45,080 nt of DNA from a virus. Below are positions 6,343 to 14,660 of this stretch, in pieces. The notes beneath the pieces are model-generated. The model made no database searches and had not been told where the DNA came from. It saw only the letters and a list, made by a program, of their open reading frames with translations. Numbering within the stretch: position 1 is the first letter of the stretch; every line of letters starts with the position of its first letter. A program made the position numbers and the translations under genes. The stretch is taken from positions 1-45,080 of IMG/VR virus record IMGVR_UViG_3300033148_003978, one strand, 5' to 3'.

Positions 6343-8121
6343 ATGGTAGCTTGGAACACTAAAACTTTATACGAGCGAATAGTTGACCGATGGATGGAGT
6401 TGGAGAGCGATTACAGCAAGGTCAATCTCAATAGAGAACTCATAACGGCATATTTTCGTTGTGATGAGATTATTGAGACTGACGATAAGGGCAATTTACT
6501 CGGCCATGACATTTACAACGCTGCCGGCCCGTGGTTCTCTCGGTTAATGGCTACGGGCTTTCAGGGTTCTTTAGTGAGTAAGAATTTACCGTGGATACGC
6601 TATCAGATGGAACAGCGGGAATTGAGGGGTATCGATTCGTTAGATATTTGGGTGCAGGAGATTCGGGACTATATGAACGATGTCTATCAGAGGTCTAATT
6701 TCTACGATGTACAGCCTCAGTTTACTCTTGACGGATTGACTACAGGTAGCCCGGTAATGTTCGCTGAGGAAAAACTTCTTACAGGCCGGATAATGTGGCG
6801 GCCACAGCATTATAAGAAGATTAGGCTCTTTTACGACGGTGATAACGAGGCTGAGGGCGTTATTGTCAAAGACAAGAATTGGACGGCCAAACAGTTATTT
6901 GATGAGTTTGTCAAAACTGACGATGAGGATGGCACTCGCCGCAAGAAGTTACTGACGTTAGAGGTTAATAAGGCGCTAGAGGCTGGTAAGCTCAATGATG
7001 AGTTTACAGTCTGGCGAGCGGTATTTCGGGCAAATGATCCTATATGGGATGGCGTAGATAAGGATGGCGAATCGTTCAAGAAGCCTTTCGGCGATTGGGA
7101 ATGGTTCTCGGTGTACTTTCAGGAATTGTCTGATACTGACAACGACAAGAAGAACAAACCTCTAAATGAGAATATTGGCTACTTCTCTCGTCCTTTTGTT
7201 TATTGGAACTACGATAAGAAGCCGTGGGAAGTATCGAGCAGAACGCCAGCTTATTACGCTATCTGGGATAATATAGCCTTACAGCAGATAGATAAAAACT
7301 ACATTGAGAATATTCAGTTGAAGAACAGACCCCCTCGAATCGCTTTGAACAGTATGAAGAATAGAATGGCTTTGGGTCCGCAGGGTGTAATGGAGGTAAC
7401 ATCGCAGGAATACGACAGACCTCCGAGGGCGCTGGACGTGATTGGTGACGTTCGATTAGAGAAAGAGTTACTCGATATAAAGGTTGACGCTTTACGGCGT
7501 TGGTTCATGGTTGACTTTTTTCAGATGTTCAGTGATTTGGTCAGGCAGCAGAAACAGCCTGTAACCGCTACCCAGATATGGCAGATGGCCGGAGAGAAGG
7601 CTACTTTCCTTAGCCCAGCGATAGAGACGCACAGTAGATACCTTGAAAAGTCAGATGATAGAATGATGAATATTGAGGTAATGAAGGGTCGTGGCCCGTT
7701 CCATCCGGGAATTATGGACGAGATACAAAATATCGTTATGAACAACGCTAAGGACAGTTTTACGAGTTTCGGTATCCAGCCGGTGTTCATAGGCGCTTTA
7801 GCTCAGGCACAGAAGGTCAGTCAGGCGTTAAAGCCTATACAGGCGAGTATCGAAGCGGTAACACCGTTAGCAATAATGTTCCCCGACTTACCGAGTTTAA
7901 TGATACGCGAATACGATACAGCAAACGACATCTTTGAAGCTCTCGACTTCCCACAAAAGAATATTGTACCCAAAGACGAGTACGAGGCAGGTAAGACACA
8001 ATTAGCGGCGCAAAGGGCACAAGAGGCGGCAATGGCACAGGGGATTGAGATGGCGAAAGCCTCAAAAGATATTTCCGGGCCAGTTGACGAGAGTAGTATT
8101 TTAGGAAGTGTGGCAGGTTAG
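6343..8121 (+). CDS. Portal protein (T7-type head-tail connector)
   Basis: 592 residues from the ATG at 6343, which has GAGG five bases upstream (a GTG two codons earlier is less likely). The sequence follows the podoviral connector family: N-terminal YERIVDRWMELES, the GPWFSRLMATGFQG segment and the TLDGLTTGSPVMFAEE stem. A C-terminal barrel/crown region ends rich in Ala/Gln. Twelve copies should form the packaging channel and joint to the tail. Length and position after terL fit. Confidence 0.9.
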   Translation: MVAWNTKTLYERIVDRWMELESDYSKVNLNRELITAYFRCDEIIETDDKGNLLGHDIYNAAGPWFSRLMATGFQGSLVSKNLPWIRYQMEQRELRGIDSLDIWVQEIRDYMNDVYQRSNFYDVQPQFTLDGLTTGSPVMFAEEKLLTGRIMWRPQHYKKIRLFYDGDNEAEGVIVKDKNWTAKQLFDEFVKTDDEDGTRRKKLLTLEVNKALEAGKLNDEFTVWRAVFRANDPIWDGVDKDGESFKKPFGDWEWFSVYFQELSDTDNDKKNKPLNENIGYFSRPFVYWNYDKKPWEVSSRTPAYYAIWDNIALQQIDKNYIENIQLKNRPPRIALNSMKNRMALGPQGVMEVTSQEYDRPPRALDVIGDVRLEKELLDIKVDALRRWFMVDFFQMFSDLVRQQKQPVTATQIWQMAGEKATFLSPAIETHSRYLEKSDDRMMNIEVMKGRGPFHPGIMDEIQNIVMNNAKDSFTSFGIQPVFIGALAQAQKVSQALKPIQASIEAVTPLAIMFPDLPSLMIREYDTANDIFEALDFPQKNIVPKDEYEAGKTQLAAQRAQEAAMAQGIEMAKASKDISGPVDESSILGSVAG

Positions 8122-8131
8122 AAGGATAATT

Positions 8132-8407
8132 ATGGTAGCACAGAGAGCAATAAGAAGGCAGCAGCAGCGGCTACAGGCACAGACAGGCAAGGCGAATATG
8201 CAGACCGCTTTGAACAACTTTTTATGGAAGGTTGTTATGAACAATGGGGGTGTAGTGAATATGCCTGTCTTGGAGTTGAAGCAAGTACCGCTTAACGCTG
8301 CGATAAGAGCTAAGTTTGACTCGATATCGAATAGTTTAATAATCTATGCGACCTTAAACAAGGATAAACCAAACATTATAACTCCAAACGATGGGTTAAT
8401 TTTATGA
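8132..8407 (+). CDS. Hypothetical protein, 91 aa
   Basis: Start at ATG 8132 (MVAQRAIRRQQQRLQ) with GAAGGATAA upstream; a start 24 bases earlier would lie inside the portal gene. The N-terminus is Arg/Gln-rich; the rest has a hydrophobic core (FLWKVVMNNGGVVNMPVLEL) and predicted strands. It follows the portal gene directly; function unknown, possibly a head accessory factor. Confidence 0.65.
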   Translation: MVAQRAIRRQQQRLQAQTGKANMQTALNNFLWKVVMNNGGVVNMPVLELKQVPLNAAIRAKFDSISNSLIIYATLNKDKPNIITPNDGLIL

Positions 8408-8505
8408 GTAAAGGTAGCCATCGAAGACCAATGTTCATTAGCCATAAGGAATGGGCAAAGAGATATGAGAAGGCGTTTGGCAAGAGGAAAAAGGCAAAGA
8501 AATGA
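8404..8505 (+). CDS. Very small basic protein, 33 aa
   Basis: ATGA overlap at both ends (8404-8407 and 8502-8505) links it to its neighbours. MSKGSHRRPMFIS...KRKKAKK is highly basic, ending in a Lys/Arg tail. Likely translated by coupling. Function unknown; DNA contact in the head is a possibility. Confidence 0.6.
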   Translation: MSKGSHRRPMFISHKEWAKRYEKAFGKRKKAKK

Positions 8506-8783
8506 GTGACGCAGGCAAGGGCATTTATAGGGGATATCAACAGGCTGGTGCTAACTTTCTTGGCTATCGATTAGCGAAGTTATTTACAAGGATAGAGACT
8601 CCCGAAGATATTGCTTTACATAATGACGTATTGTTTGAGGTTTTGCAGATAATTGAGGGCGAGGAAAAGAGTTTTTTCAGAAGTTTAGCTGAAACGATAT
8701 TGTACCAACCTGTAGATAGGCGGAAACGGTTTTTGTTTCGGGTTGCGGGTATAGTTTTCAATATTGGACAGAAGAAAGGATAA
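8502..8783 (+). CDS. Hypothetical helical protein, 93 aa
   Basis: MSDAGKGIYRGYQQAGANF...; predicted mostly helical with hydrophobic patches (VLFEVLQII, FRVAGIVFNIG). Start overlaps the preceding stop. No recognised family. It lies in the cluster of small genes between portal and scaffold. Confidence 0.65.
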   Translation: MSDAGKGIYRGYQQAGANFLGYRLAKLFTRIETPEDIALHNDVLFEVLQIIEGEEKSFFRSLAETILYQPVDRRKRFLFRVAGIVFNIGQKKG

Positions 8784-8787
8784 GAAT

Positions 8788-9234
8788 ATGAAAAAGAAAG
8801 TGGCGGTTTTGTTAATATTGGCTTTCCTTTGCCTCTTGGGAGTACAGGAGCTTCTTGTATTTGGTAATGTCGCACCCAAGAAAGATTTGCACGATTTACT
8901 GTTACGACCCCCGAATATTGTATGGCAGACTTACGGCTACGGTGAGGATACTTTTCGGCTCTACAATATGTCCGAAGTATTAAAGGCGTGTATAGCGAAC
9001 AGACAAAGAATCGAGGTTCTTGAGAAACAGGTTGCGAAGTTAAAGGAACAGATTGTCGAGTTAGAGGGAATTGTTGGTAAATATCCGCCTGAACTTGACC
9101 CGAATGACTATGAGAATACAATCATTGGGGCAATACTTGGGCATACAAGCGCCATCAATCAATTTAGGGCACAAATTGATACCAATACTTCAAATATAAA
9201 AATAATGCTCGACCCTAACGAGGTGAAAAAATGA
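8788..9234 (+). CDS. Signal-peptide or membrane-anchored coiled-coil protein, 148 aa
   Basis: The ATG at 8788 follows AAAGGATAAGAAT. An N-terminal KKK plus hydrophobic stretch (about 5-27) looks like a signal peptide or anchor. Residues about 73-95 (RIEVLEKQVAKLKEQIVELE) form a heptad coiled coil. It ends ATGA into the next small membrane gene. The pair could span or cross the envelope (lysis or virion assembly), but neither is of a known spanin type. Confidence 0.65.
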   Translation: MKKKVAVLLILAFLCLLGVQELLVFGNVAPKKDLHDLLLRPPNIVWQTYGYGEDTFRLYNMSEVLKACIANRQRIEVLEKQVAKLKEQIVELEGIVGKYPPELDPNDYENTIIGAILGHTSAINQFRAQIDTNTSNIKIMLDPNEVKK

Positions 9235-9401
9235 ACGGAGTATCTAAAAAACTATGTATGACGGCTGCGAGTATTTTCTTAATAACCAAGTTGGCCGAAG
9301 GCGCAGAGGATAAATTACCTTATGCTCTTATCGTTGGTGCGATTTGCGTTGTGTACAAGCTGGTACAGGGGTTTATTGACTGGAAAAGGAACGTTAAGTA
9401 A
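9231..9401 (+). CDS. Small membrane protein, 56 aa
   Basis: MNGVSKKLCMTAASIFLI... with a hydrophobic segment at about 9-17 and a stronger one at 29-45, ending in a basic tail (DWKRNVK). It overlaps both neighbours (ATGA at 9231, TAATG at 9399-9403). Two short hydrophobic segments and a charged tail resemble small class II holins, but the position among head genes is not typical. Confidence 0.6.
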   Translation: MNGVSKKLCMTAASIFLITKLAEGAEDKLPYALIVGAICVVYKLVQGFIDWKRNVK

Positions 9402-9739
9402 TGTTTGGACGACTACAGCGATTATATTTGAACTTGAAAGCTCCTGACGGTGTGAGTTTGAACTGGAAATGGCAGCGATGCCGCAGAGACTTTTTGAAAA
9501 AGACAGGTAAGGTCTGCGTCTGTTGTGGTACGAGAAAAAAGATAGAGGTACACCATAAATTGCCGAGGCACATCAGACCTGACCTTGCTGTTGACCAGAC
9601 GAATTTAATTGCCTTATGTAAAAGTTGCCATTTTCATTTAGGCCATTTGAACTCGTATTTTACTTACAATGAGAATGTTTCAAACGTCTGTTGGTTTGCG
9701 CATAACAATAATCTATTAAGAAGGAACGAAAAGAGATAA
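9401..9739 (+). CDS. HNH endonuclease, packaging-associated type
   Basis: 112 residues. Zinc-binding C39-x2-C42 and C73-x2-C76 frame a beta-beta-alpha core with the catalytic H51-H52, N68 and downstream histidines. Small HNH proteins near terminase, portal and capsid genes assist terminase cleavage during packaging in several phages. Here it lies between portal and scaffold rather than next to terL. Start overlaps the preceding stop. Confidence 0.85.
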   Translation: MFGRLQRLYLNLKAPDGVSLNWKWQRCRRDFLKKTGKVCVCCGTRKKIEVHHKLPRHIRPDLAVDQTNLIALCKSCHFHLGHLNSYFTYNENVSNVCWFAHNNNLLRRNEKR

Positions 9740-9741
9740 TT

Positions 9742-10287
9742 ATGGCACGAAAAACAAAAGTACAGGTAATTGAGGAACTCCAGGTTAAAGGTATAGATTT
9801 TGACGAGAATGGTAAATACAATGATTTGTATGCACTATTGATGGGAACTTCTACTGTAAAAACAACGCCTACTGTAAAAACAACGTCCAGTATCTGGGAC
9901 AATCTCATTGCCCGCGCGAAGGAAATCGGTTTCACTGACGAGCAGATTGCAACTTATTCCGACCCTGCGGCTCTGAAGATAGCTTGCGATCAAGTGAGAC
10001 TACAGGCTACGGCGCATGAGTCACCGCTAAAGAAAAAGCCTGTTCCTTATCGCAGGCCGGTTGGAGTGCCTTCACAGGCTACGTGTACTATTGAAATAAC
10101 GGATGCAAGGGCTAATTACGTGCGACGTTGCACTTACGATGAAGGACAGTTAGGTGATTTCTGCCGTCGTGAACGAATAGACCCTCGTAGTATTGTGAAA
10201 TTGACAATTATACGGGACTGTGTATTGAACAGTCGAGGTTGCTTCATAACCGAGATTTTGATTGATTATATTAAGAGTGTATGGTAA
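9742..10287 (+). CDS. Hypothetical protein with N-terminal SAP/HeH-like motif, 181 aa
   Basis: Residues about 7-35 (VIEELQVKGIDFDENGKYNDLYALL) resemble a short helix-extended-helix/SAP-like motif found at the ends of phage head proteins. A Thr-rich linker with two VKTT repeats (38-48) follows, then a helical part and a C-terminal domain rich in Arg and Cys (four cysteines, about 112-166). Function unknown. Confidence 0.65.
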   Translation: MARKTKVQVIEELQVKGIDFDENGKYNDLYALLMGTSTVKTTPTVKTTSSIWDNLIARAKEIGFTDEQIATYSDPAALKIACDQVRLQATAHESPLKKKPVPYRRPVGVPSQATCTIEITDARANYVRRCTYDEGQLGDFCRRERIDPRSIVKLTIIRDCVLNSRGCFITEILIDYIKSVW

Positions 10288-10297
10288 AGGATAAACT

Positions 10298-11068
10298 ATG
10301 GAACATTGGACAGATGATTTTGAACACGAGTCTATAACGGACGAGAATAGAGAGCCATTTAAGACGGCAATGAGTAAATACGACAGCTTAAATGCGGCTG
10401 TTGTTGGCGGCTTTAACGCCCAGAAGGAAGCTGGCAGACCGTACAAGCTACCAAAGACGCTTGACAGTCTGCCTGACGATACTTCAAGAGACGAGTTCAG
10501 GGCAGGAGCGCATAAGTTACTTGGCATTGAAGTGGTTAAGAACGCCGAGGCGTTAGCCGACCTTGATATGAAAATAGGGCTTGCCGAGGGCGTGGAGCCG
10601 GACGAGAATCTTATCAATACGTTCAAGGCTTTTGTAGTTGAGAACAAAATCAGTAAGGGCGATGCCCAGAAGATGGTTGGCTTTTATAATCAGATAATGG
10701 GCGAAGCGAGAAACGCCCATATCCAGCAGGCTGAAGCCAATAAGACCGAGGCGGCCGCAAAGACAAATGAGGCTTTAATAGCTCATTACGGTAGTAAGGA
10801 AAAGGTCGCCGAACAATCGGAGCTTCTCCGCAGAGCCATTCAAAACTCCGGTATAACACCGGAGGAATACGAAAAGGTCGGCGATGCAATGGCGAATAGC
10901 ATATTGACTAAAGACCCTGTTATGGCATTGACCTTATTGAAACTTTTAGCTCCGTTAGCCGCTGAAGGAACGTCTTTAGGTGGTAAGGGCGGAGCTGCGA
11001 CTGCGAAGCCACAAGGTATAAAACAAGATTTACCTAAAACTGGTAAGGCTTTAGGTTGGGATAAATGA
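10298..11068 (+). CDS. Probable head scaffolding protein
   Basis: 256 residues, acidic, predicted almost wholly helical, with an Ala/Glu/Lys-rich centre (about 145-175) and a Gly-rich then basic C-terminus (GKGGAATAKPQGIKQDLPKTGKA). Composition, length and position immediately before the major capsid gene match podoviral scaffolds, which guide prohead assembly and then leave. No specific sequence motif proves it. Confidence 0.7.
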   Translation: MEHWTDDFEHESITDENREPFKTAMSKYDSLNAAVVGGFNAQKEAGRPYKLPKTLDSLPDDTSRDEFRAGAHKLLGIEVVKNAEALADLDMKIGLAEGVEPDENLINTFKAFVVENKISKGDAQKMVGFYNQIMGEARNAHIQQAEANKTEAAAKTNEALIAHYGSKEKVAEQSELLRRAIQNSGITPEEYEKVGDAMANSILTKDPVMALTLLKLLAPLAAEGTSLGGKGGAATAKPQGIKQDLPKTGKALGWDK

Positions 11069-11288
11069 AAAAGATAAGATTGAATTTTTACAGCACCTCG
11101 TTAAGAGACACTGCTGTCGCAGTATAAAAACCTCAAGACACCCAGGGCACTGCCTTGGCCTTGCGACTGCCGGAAAGACGGCAAAGCCAATATGTACGGC
11201 TTAAAGTGCAAGGAAGAAGCCTCGCAAGAGACACCTTCTCCCGAAAATAGTTTTAATGAAAATTGAAATTTATTTAAGGAGAACAAAG
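11069..11288 (+). ncRNA. Structured RNA candidate in the 220-bp gap before the capsid gene
   Basis: The gap holds no gene but folds well. Hairpin 1 is CCAGGGC (11142-11148) with GCCTTGG (11152-11158). An outer helix CTTGCGA (11160-11166)/TCGCAAG (11222-11228) encloses TGCCG/CGGCA (11168-11172 and 11179-11183) and GGCTT/AAGCC (11198-11202 and 11217-11221), giving a three-way junction with the last helix stacked on the outer one. GCACT (11147-11151) can pair with AGTGC (11205-11209) as a kissing loop. AGACAC occurs three times (11106, 11136, 11229 areas). A leader controlling capsid expression or a small RNA would fit. Confidence 0.5.
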
Positions 11289-12305
11289 ATGAGTACACTT
11301 ACTACAACGGGCAGGGGCAACCTGTTTGATGTTCAAAAGTTAAAAGCACCTGACGGCAGCGCCGTTGGTGTGACCAATACCTTAATCGAGCGTAACGACT
11401 TGATTAACGATTTACCCGCCCTGCCTGCCAACGGCGGCTTGTTTCATTCAGGGGTTCGGACGGCAGCACTCCCTGAAGCTACACTAACTAATATTGGCGG
11501 GACGTGGGGAGCGTCCAAGAGCGAGAGAACGCCGTTTGTCGAAGCTCTCGCAACACTTCGGTCGAGAATACAGATACCCAAAGATGTTTTAACTACAGAA
11601 GGTAAGGAAGTATCCCAAGCCCTTCTCGCAGCAGAGAAAGATGACCATATCGAAGGAATGGGTCAGGGCTGGGTGAACCTTATCATAAACGGGCCGTCTG
11701 CACCGCAGCAGAACGCTATTGTCGGGCTGATGGGACGTGCGCCTTACACTTCGATTGACAATGAATTTACCTATGACGTTGGCGGTACGACCAATCTTCG
11801 TAGTGCGTGGCTAATGCAGCCCGGGGCTACGACTGTCCATCTCGCTTACAATCCCAATCATCCGACTCTGGGTATTGAGATGGAGGATAAAGGCGAGGTA
11901 TTCGTACAGAAAACCGTTACCGAGGGCATAGTAACCGCCGCAAGGTGGGATATTGTTGTCGAGTTCATGCTCCAGGAAGGTTTTGTTATTAGAGACCAGC
12001 GAGCGGTGAAACGTATTGCCAATATTCCCGCCGGTCCGACAGACACGCCCGGCGCGGATTTAATAAATATGGTCATTCGAGCAAGTCTGAAGCATAGCGT
12101 TGGTATGAACAAGATGTGGTTCCTTTACTGTGATGCCGATGTTTATACCCAGCTTGTTATAGGTGCTAATGACAAGTTGAAGGTCTATATGTCTGATAAG
12201 AACATCTATCAAACTGTACTCCCGATGATTGGCACGAACGTCATTATTCGCCGGATGGACGCTTTGAACTACGCATCTGGAAGTGGCGAAAGTGAATTGA
12301 GCTAA
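11289..12305 (+). CDS. Major capsid protein (GP7-like podoviral family)
   Basis: 338 residues from ATG 11289, preceded by TTAAGGAGAACAAAG. The pattern follows the HK97-fold GP7 type: an N-terminal arm, TNTLIERNDLINDLPAL, then GLFHSGVRTAALP and the TEGKEVSQALLAAEKDDHIEGM spine region, then the INGPSAP segment and a beta-rich A domain. Position after the scaffold and before a cement protein agrees. The strong ribosome site and the separate structured leader suggest high, specially controlled expression. Confidence 0.85.
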   Translation: MSTLTTTGRGNLFDVQKLKAPDGSAVGVTNTLIERNDLINDLPALPANGGLFHSGVRTAALPEATLTNIGGTWGASKSERTPFVEALATLRSRIQIPKDVLTTEGKEVSQALLAAEKDDHIEGMGQGWVNLIINGPSAPQQNAIVGLMGRAPYTSIDNEFTYDVGGTTNLRSAWLMQPGATTVHLAYNPNHPTLGIEMEDKGEVFVQKTVTEGIVTAARWDIVVEFMLQEGFVIRDQRAVKRIANIPAGPTDTPGADLINMVIRASLKHSVGMNKMWFLYCDADVYTQLVIGANDKLKVYMSDKNIYQTVLPMIGTNVIIRRMDALNYASGSGESELS

Positions 12306-12338
12306 ACAGAATTAGAACTCTAATTAAGGAGATAAAAA

Positions 12339-12809
12339 ATGATTCTTGAAGAATTTGGAGTATTGATGGACAGTCAGGATTTAACTGACGCTGACGACAT
12401 TAGCGATAATGTTATCCTGATGGCGGCGATAGATTATACGGCATTAACTGACTTATGGTGGGTTGTTGATACCGAAGTTGCTGCAGCTACTGCTGGTACG
12501 ATAAAGCTTGAACTGGTTATAGCAACTGCTGCAGATCTCAGTACGGCTATACAGATTTGTTGTGTTGAGATTGCCGCTATAACTGATGTTCGCGTTGCTA
12601 CTGCCGGTCGGCATATTGCCGCATTCAACATTGGCAACCAGATAGTGAATATGTTGACTACGACCGGTTCTTCTTATCCGTATGTTGGTATGAAAACCGA
12701 CCTATCAACATCAGTGACTATTTCTGTCAACGCATCATTATCGCCGAGCAAACCCCGGACTGAGGACAATCAACAGGTAGTCCGTTCAAATGTCGGCGTA
12801 CCGTCGTAA
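12339..12809 (+). CDS. Capsid cement / decoration protein (Bbp16-like)
   Basis: 156 residues: a short N-terminal arm, an SDNVILMAA segment, then a beta-rich domain with TAGTIKLELVIATAADLSTA and a late YPYVGMKTDLSTSVTISVNASLS strand pair. This is the layout of the Bbp16 family of capsid cement proteins. AAGGAGATAAAAA upstream. It probably binds the capsid shell and stabilises it after expansion. Confidence 0.7.
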   Translation: MILEEFGVLMDSQDLTDADDISDNVILMAAIDYTALTDLWWVVDTEVAAATAGTIKLELVIATAADLSTAIQICCVEIAAITDVRVATAGRHIAAFNIGNQIVNMLTTTGSSYPYVGMKTDLSTSVTISVNASLSPSKPRTEDNQQVVRSNVGVPS

Positions 12810-12827
12810 GAGGAATTTTATTTTTCG

Positions 12828-12879
12828 GGGGCAGTCAGTGAGCTTATCCTTTCTGGCTGTCCTCGTTGTGAACTTTTTT
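12828..12879 (+). terminator. Terminator-like or attenuator hairpin after the cement gene
   Basis: CAGTCAG (12832-12838) pairs with CTGGCTG (12853-12859), extended by GGGG/CCTC (12828-12831 and 12861-12864) past a one-base bulge. A run of seven T begins at 12874, nine bases after the stem, so it is a weak terminator or an attenuator between the heavily expressed capsid genes and the appendage genes. Confidence 0.4.
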
Positions 12880-12893
12880 TAGGAGACAATAAG

Positions 12894-14612
12894 ATGAAAA
12901 AGATTTTAATGATTTTGTTATTGCTTGTTCTTACGGCGGGACAAGTACAAGCGGCTCTTGTTTATGGCGCTGACAATTACAAGAAGAATCTACAGTTTGT
13001 ACGCACTAATGCTACTGACGACCCTATCCGCCGATTTATGGTAGAGGTGGACGCTGCGTTGAGTGGCTCTACGGTCGGCGATGCTACTATTTACTATGTC
13101 AACTCCAACGTATCAACTGAAGGCGATGGAACTTCGTGGACGAACGCAAAAGATACCCTCGACGAGGCTATCAATCTTTGTAGTGCCGGTGATTTTATCT
13201 ATGTCGCAGAAGCTCATGCCGAAAGTGGCAGTGCCGCTAACCTTTGGGATGCTGATGTGGCTGGTATTACAATCGTTCACTTTGGTAACGGTACAAGGCA
13301 GGGTACTTACACCTTTGCCGACACTGACACAACAGTTGCTATTGGTGCAGCTAATGTTACTGTTATAGGCGGACGCTTTGTTGCTGGAATCAGTGGGGTT
13401 GTTGTGGGTATTAGCGTTGAAGCGGGCGGCGACAATTTCACCTTAATTGGCGCTGAATTTCCCGAACCCTCTACATCGTCATTTGAGTTTGTTCGTGCTA
13501 TTCTGTTAGCAACGGGGGCTGATGATGTTAGTATTATCGGTTGCGACTATGCAAACGTAGGGGCAACAGGCGGAACTAATTTTATCGACCTTGACACAGG
13601 TATAGTGGATGGATTTACAGCTATTGGCAATACAATTAAAGGCGAGTTCGCCGAAGGTGCTATCCACACAGATAAAGTCTGTACCTCGATGTGGATAGAA
13701 GGTAACGTCATCACTAACTTCACAACCGGACAGCATGGTATCGAGATAGCAGCCAACGCAACAGGTGTACTGAAAGATAACGTGGTATCGACAGATACTA
13801 TTGGCGCATCTTATGACGTTGGTTATCTTGAAGAATTGGGTATCAACTGGTGGGATGACGAAGGGACGAGAGATACGTCTCCTGTCCCCTGGACTACCAA
13901 CGAGACGGGTGTCAACCGTTGGGGCGCTACAGAGTTAGCTCAAATTGAAGGTGAGGCTACAGATGCTATAGAAGCGGATGACCTTGACCATCTGGTCAAA
14001 GCTGCTGCCGGCACAGACGTTTACCCTGTTCCACTCACATCCGATAGTATCCTTGCGATGATAATGTGCAAAGGTGCTACTGCAACAGCTTCGACCTACA
14101 ACAACACCACCGATTCATTAGAGGCGATTGCCGATAGGGACATATTGTCATTGGCAATTCTTGACAATTCGACTACAAAAGCAGGTCATTCATACGCCTC
14201 TGTAATCTATGATGTTGATTCTAATGACGCTGACCTTTTTGACGTTGATGGCGGTGCGATTCTGATTACCAGTTTTACAGGGTTAGTCACGACAGAAATC
14301 ACTAGCGCAACTAACAATATGAAGATTTTCCTTGATGCTGACCCTGGATTTGTTGACTACGATTTTTCAACGTCCGTTGACACTAACGGCGACCTTGTTG
14401 GCGATAGGGTTGTTTTTGACGCTACAGTAAACGAGTCTGTCTGGACACCTCTAACTGGTGCTGACAATGGTGCTGCTCAGGGTATGGTTTCTTGGTTTTG
14501 TGGCGAAGGTATGATTGAACAGGACGCTTCTGACGAAGATTCTGCTGGTGCATATACTTGGTATATGACGTGGATTCCCTACGAGGACGGTACAACTGTA
14601 ACAGCACAATAG
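12894..14612 (+). CDS. Exported-looking beta-helix protein, 572 aa
   Basis: The first 20 residues (MKKILMILLLLVLTAGQVQA) form a clear signal peptide with a VQA cleavage site. The body (about 65-300) begins IYYVNSNVSTEGDGTSWTNA, the usual opening of a right-handed parallel beta-helix in surface or carbohydrate-active proteins, and continues with repeated short strands (VTVIGGRFV, FTLIGAEF, VSIIGCDY). The C-terminal half is beta-rich and acidic. It sits directly behind the capsid genes, so it is probably a virion appendage or head fibre. The signal peptide is unusual for that role. Confidence 0.75.
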   Translation: MKKILMILLLLVLTAGQVQAALVYGADNYKKNLQFVRTNATDDPIRRFMVEVDAALSGSTVGDATIYYVNSNVSTEGDGTSWTNAKDTLDEAINLCSAGDFIYVAEAHAESGSAANLWDADVAGITIVHFGNGTRQGTYTFADTDTTVAIGAANVTVIGGRFVAGISGVVVGISVEAGGDNFTLIGAEFPEPSTSSFEFVRAILLATGADDVSIIGCDYANVGATGGTNFIDLDTGIVDGFTAIGNTIKGEFAEGAIHTDKVCTSMWIEGNVITNFTTGQHGIEIAANATGVLKDNVVSTDTIGASYDVGYLEELGINWWDDEGTRDTSPVPWTTNETGVNRWGATELAQIEGEATDAIEADDLDHLVKAAAGTDVYPVPLTSDSILAMIMCKGATATASTYNNTTDSLEAIADRDILSLAILDNSTTKAGHSYASVIYDVDSNDADLFDVDGGAILITSFTGLVTTEITSATNNMKIFLDADPGFVDYDFSTSVDTNGDLVGDRVVFDATVNESVWTPLTGADNGAAQGMVSWFCGEGMIEQDASDEDSAGAYTWYMTWIPYEDGTTVTAQ

Positions 14613-14619
14613 TCTTAAC

Positions 14620-14648
14620 GGGGCGGGTTCGCTCGCCCCTTATTTTTT
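14620..14648 (+). terminator. Rho-independent terminator
   Basis: GGGGCGGG (14620-14627) and CTCGCCCC (14632-14639) form an eight-pair stem (one G-U) closed by a TTCG tetraloop and followed by TTATTTTTT. A textbook intrinsic terminator between two late genes; it would lower expression of the tail genes relative to the capsid genes unless read through. Confidence 0.85.
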
Positions 14649-14660
14649 AAGGAGTTAATT

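Noticed and set aside
13063-13368. 101-codon + frame inside the beta-helix protein gene
   Set aside because: Hydrophobic Leu/Val/Gln-rich shadow in another phase without a ribosome site.
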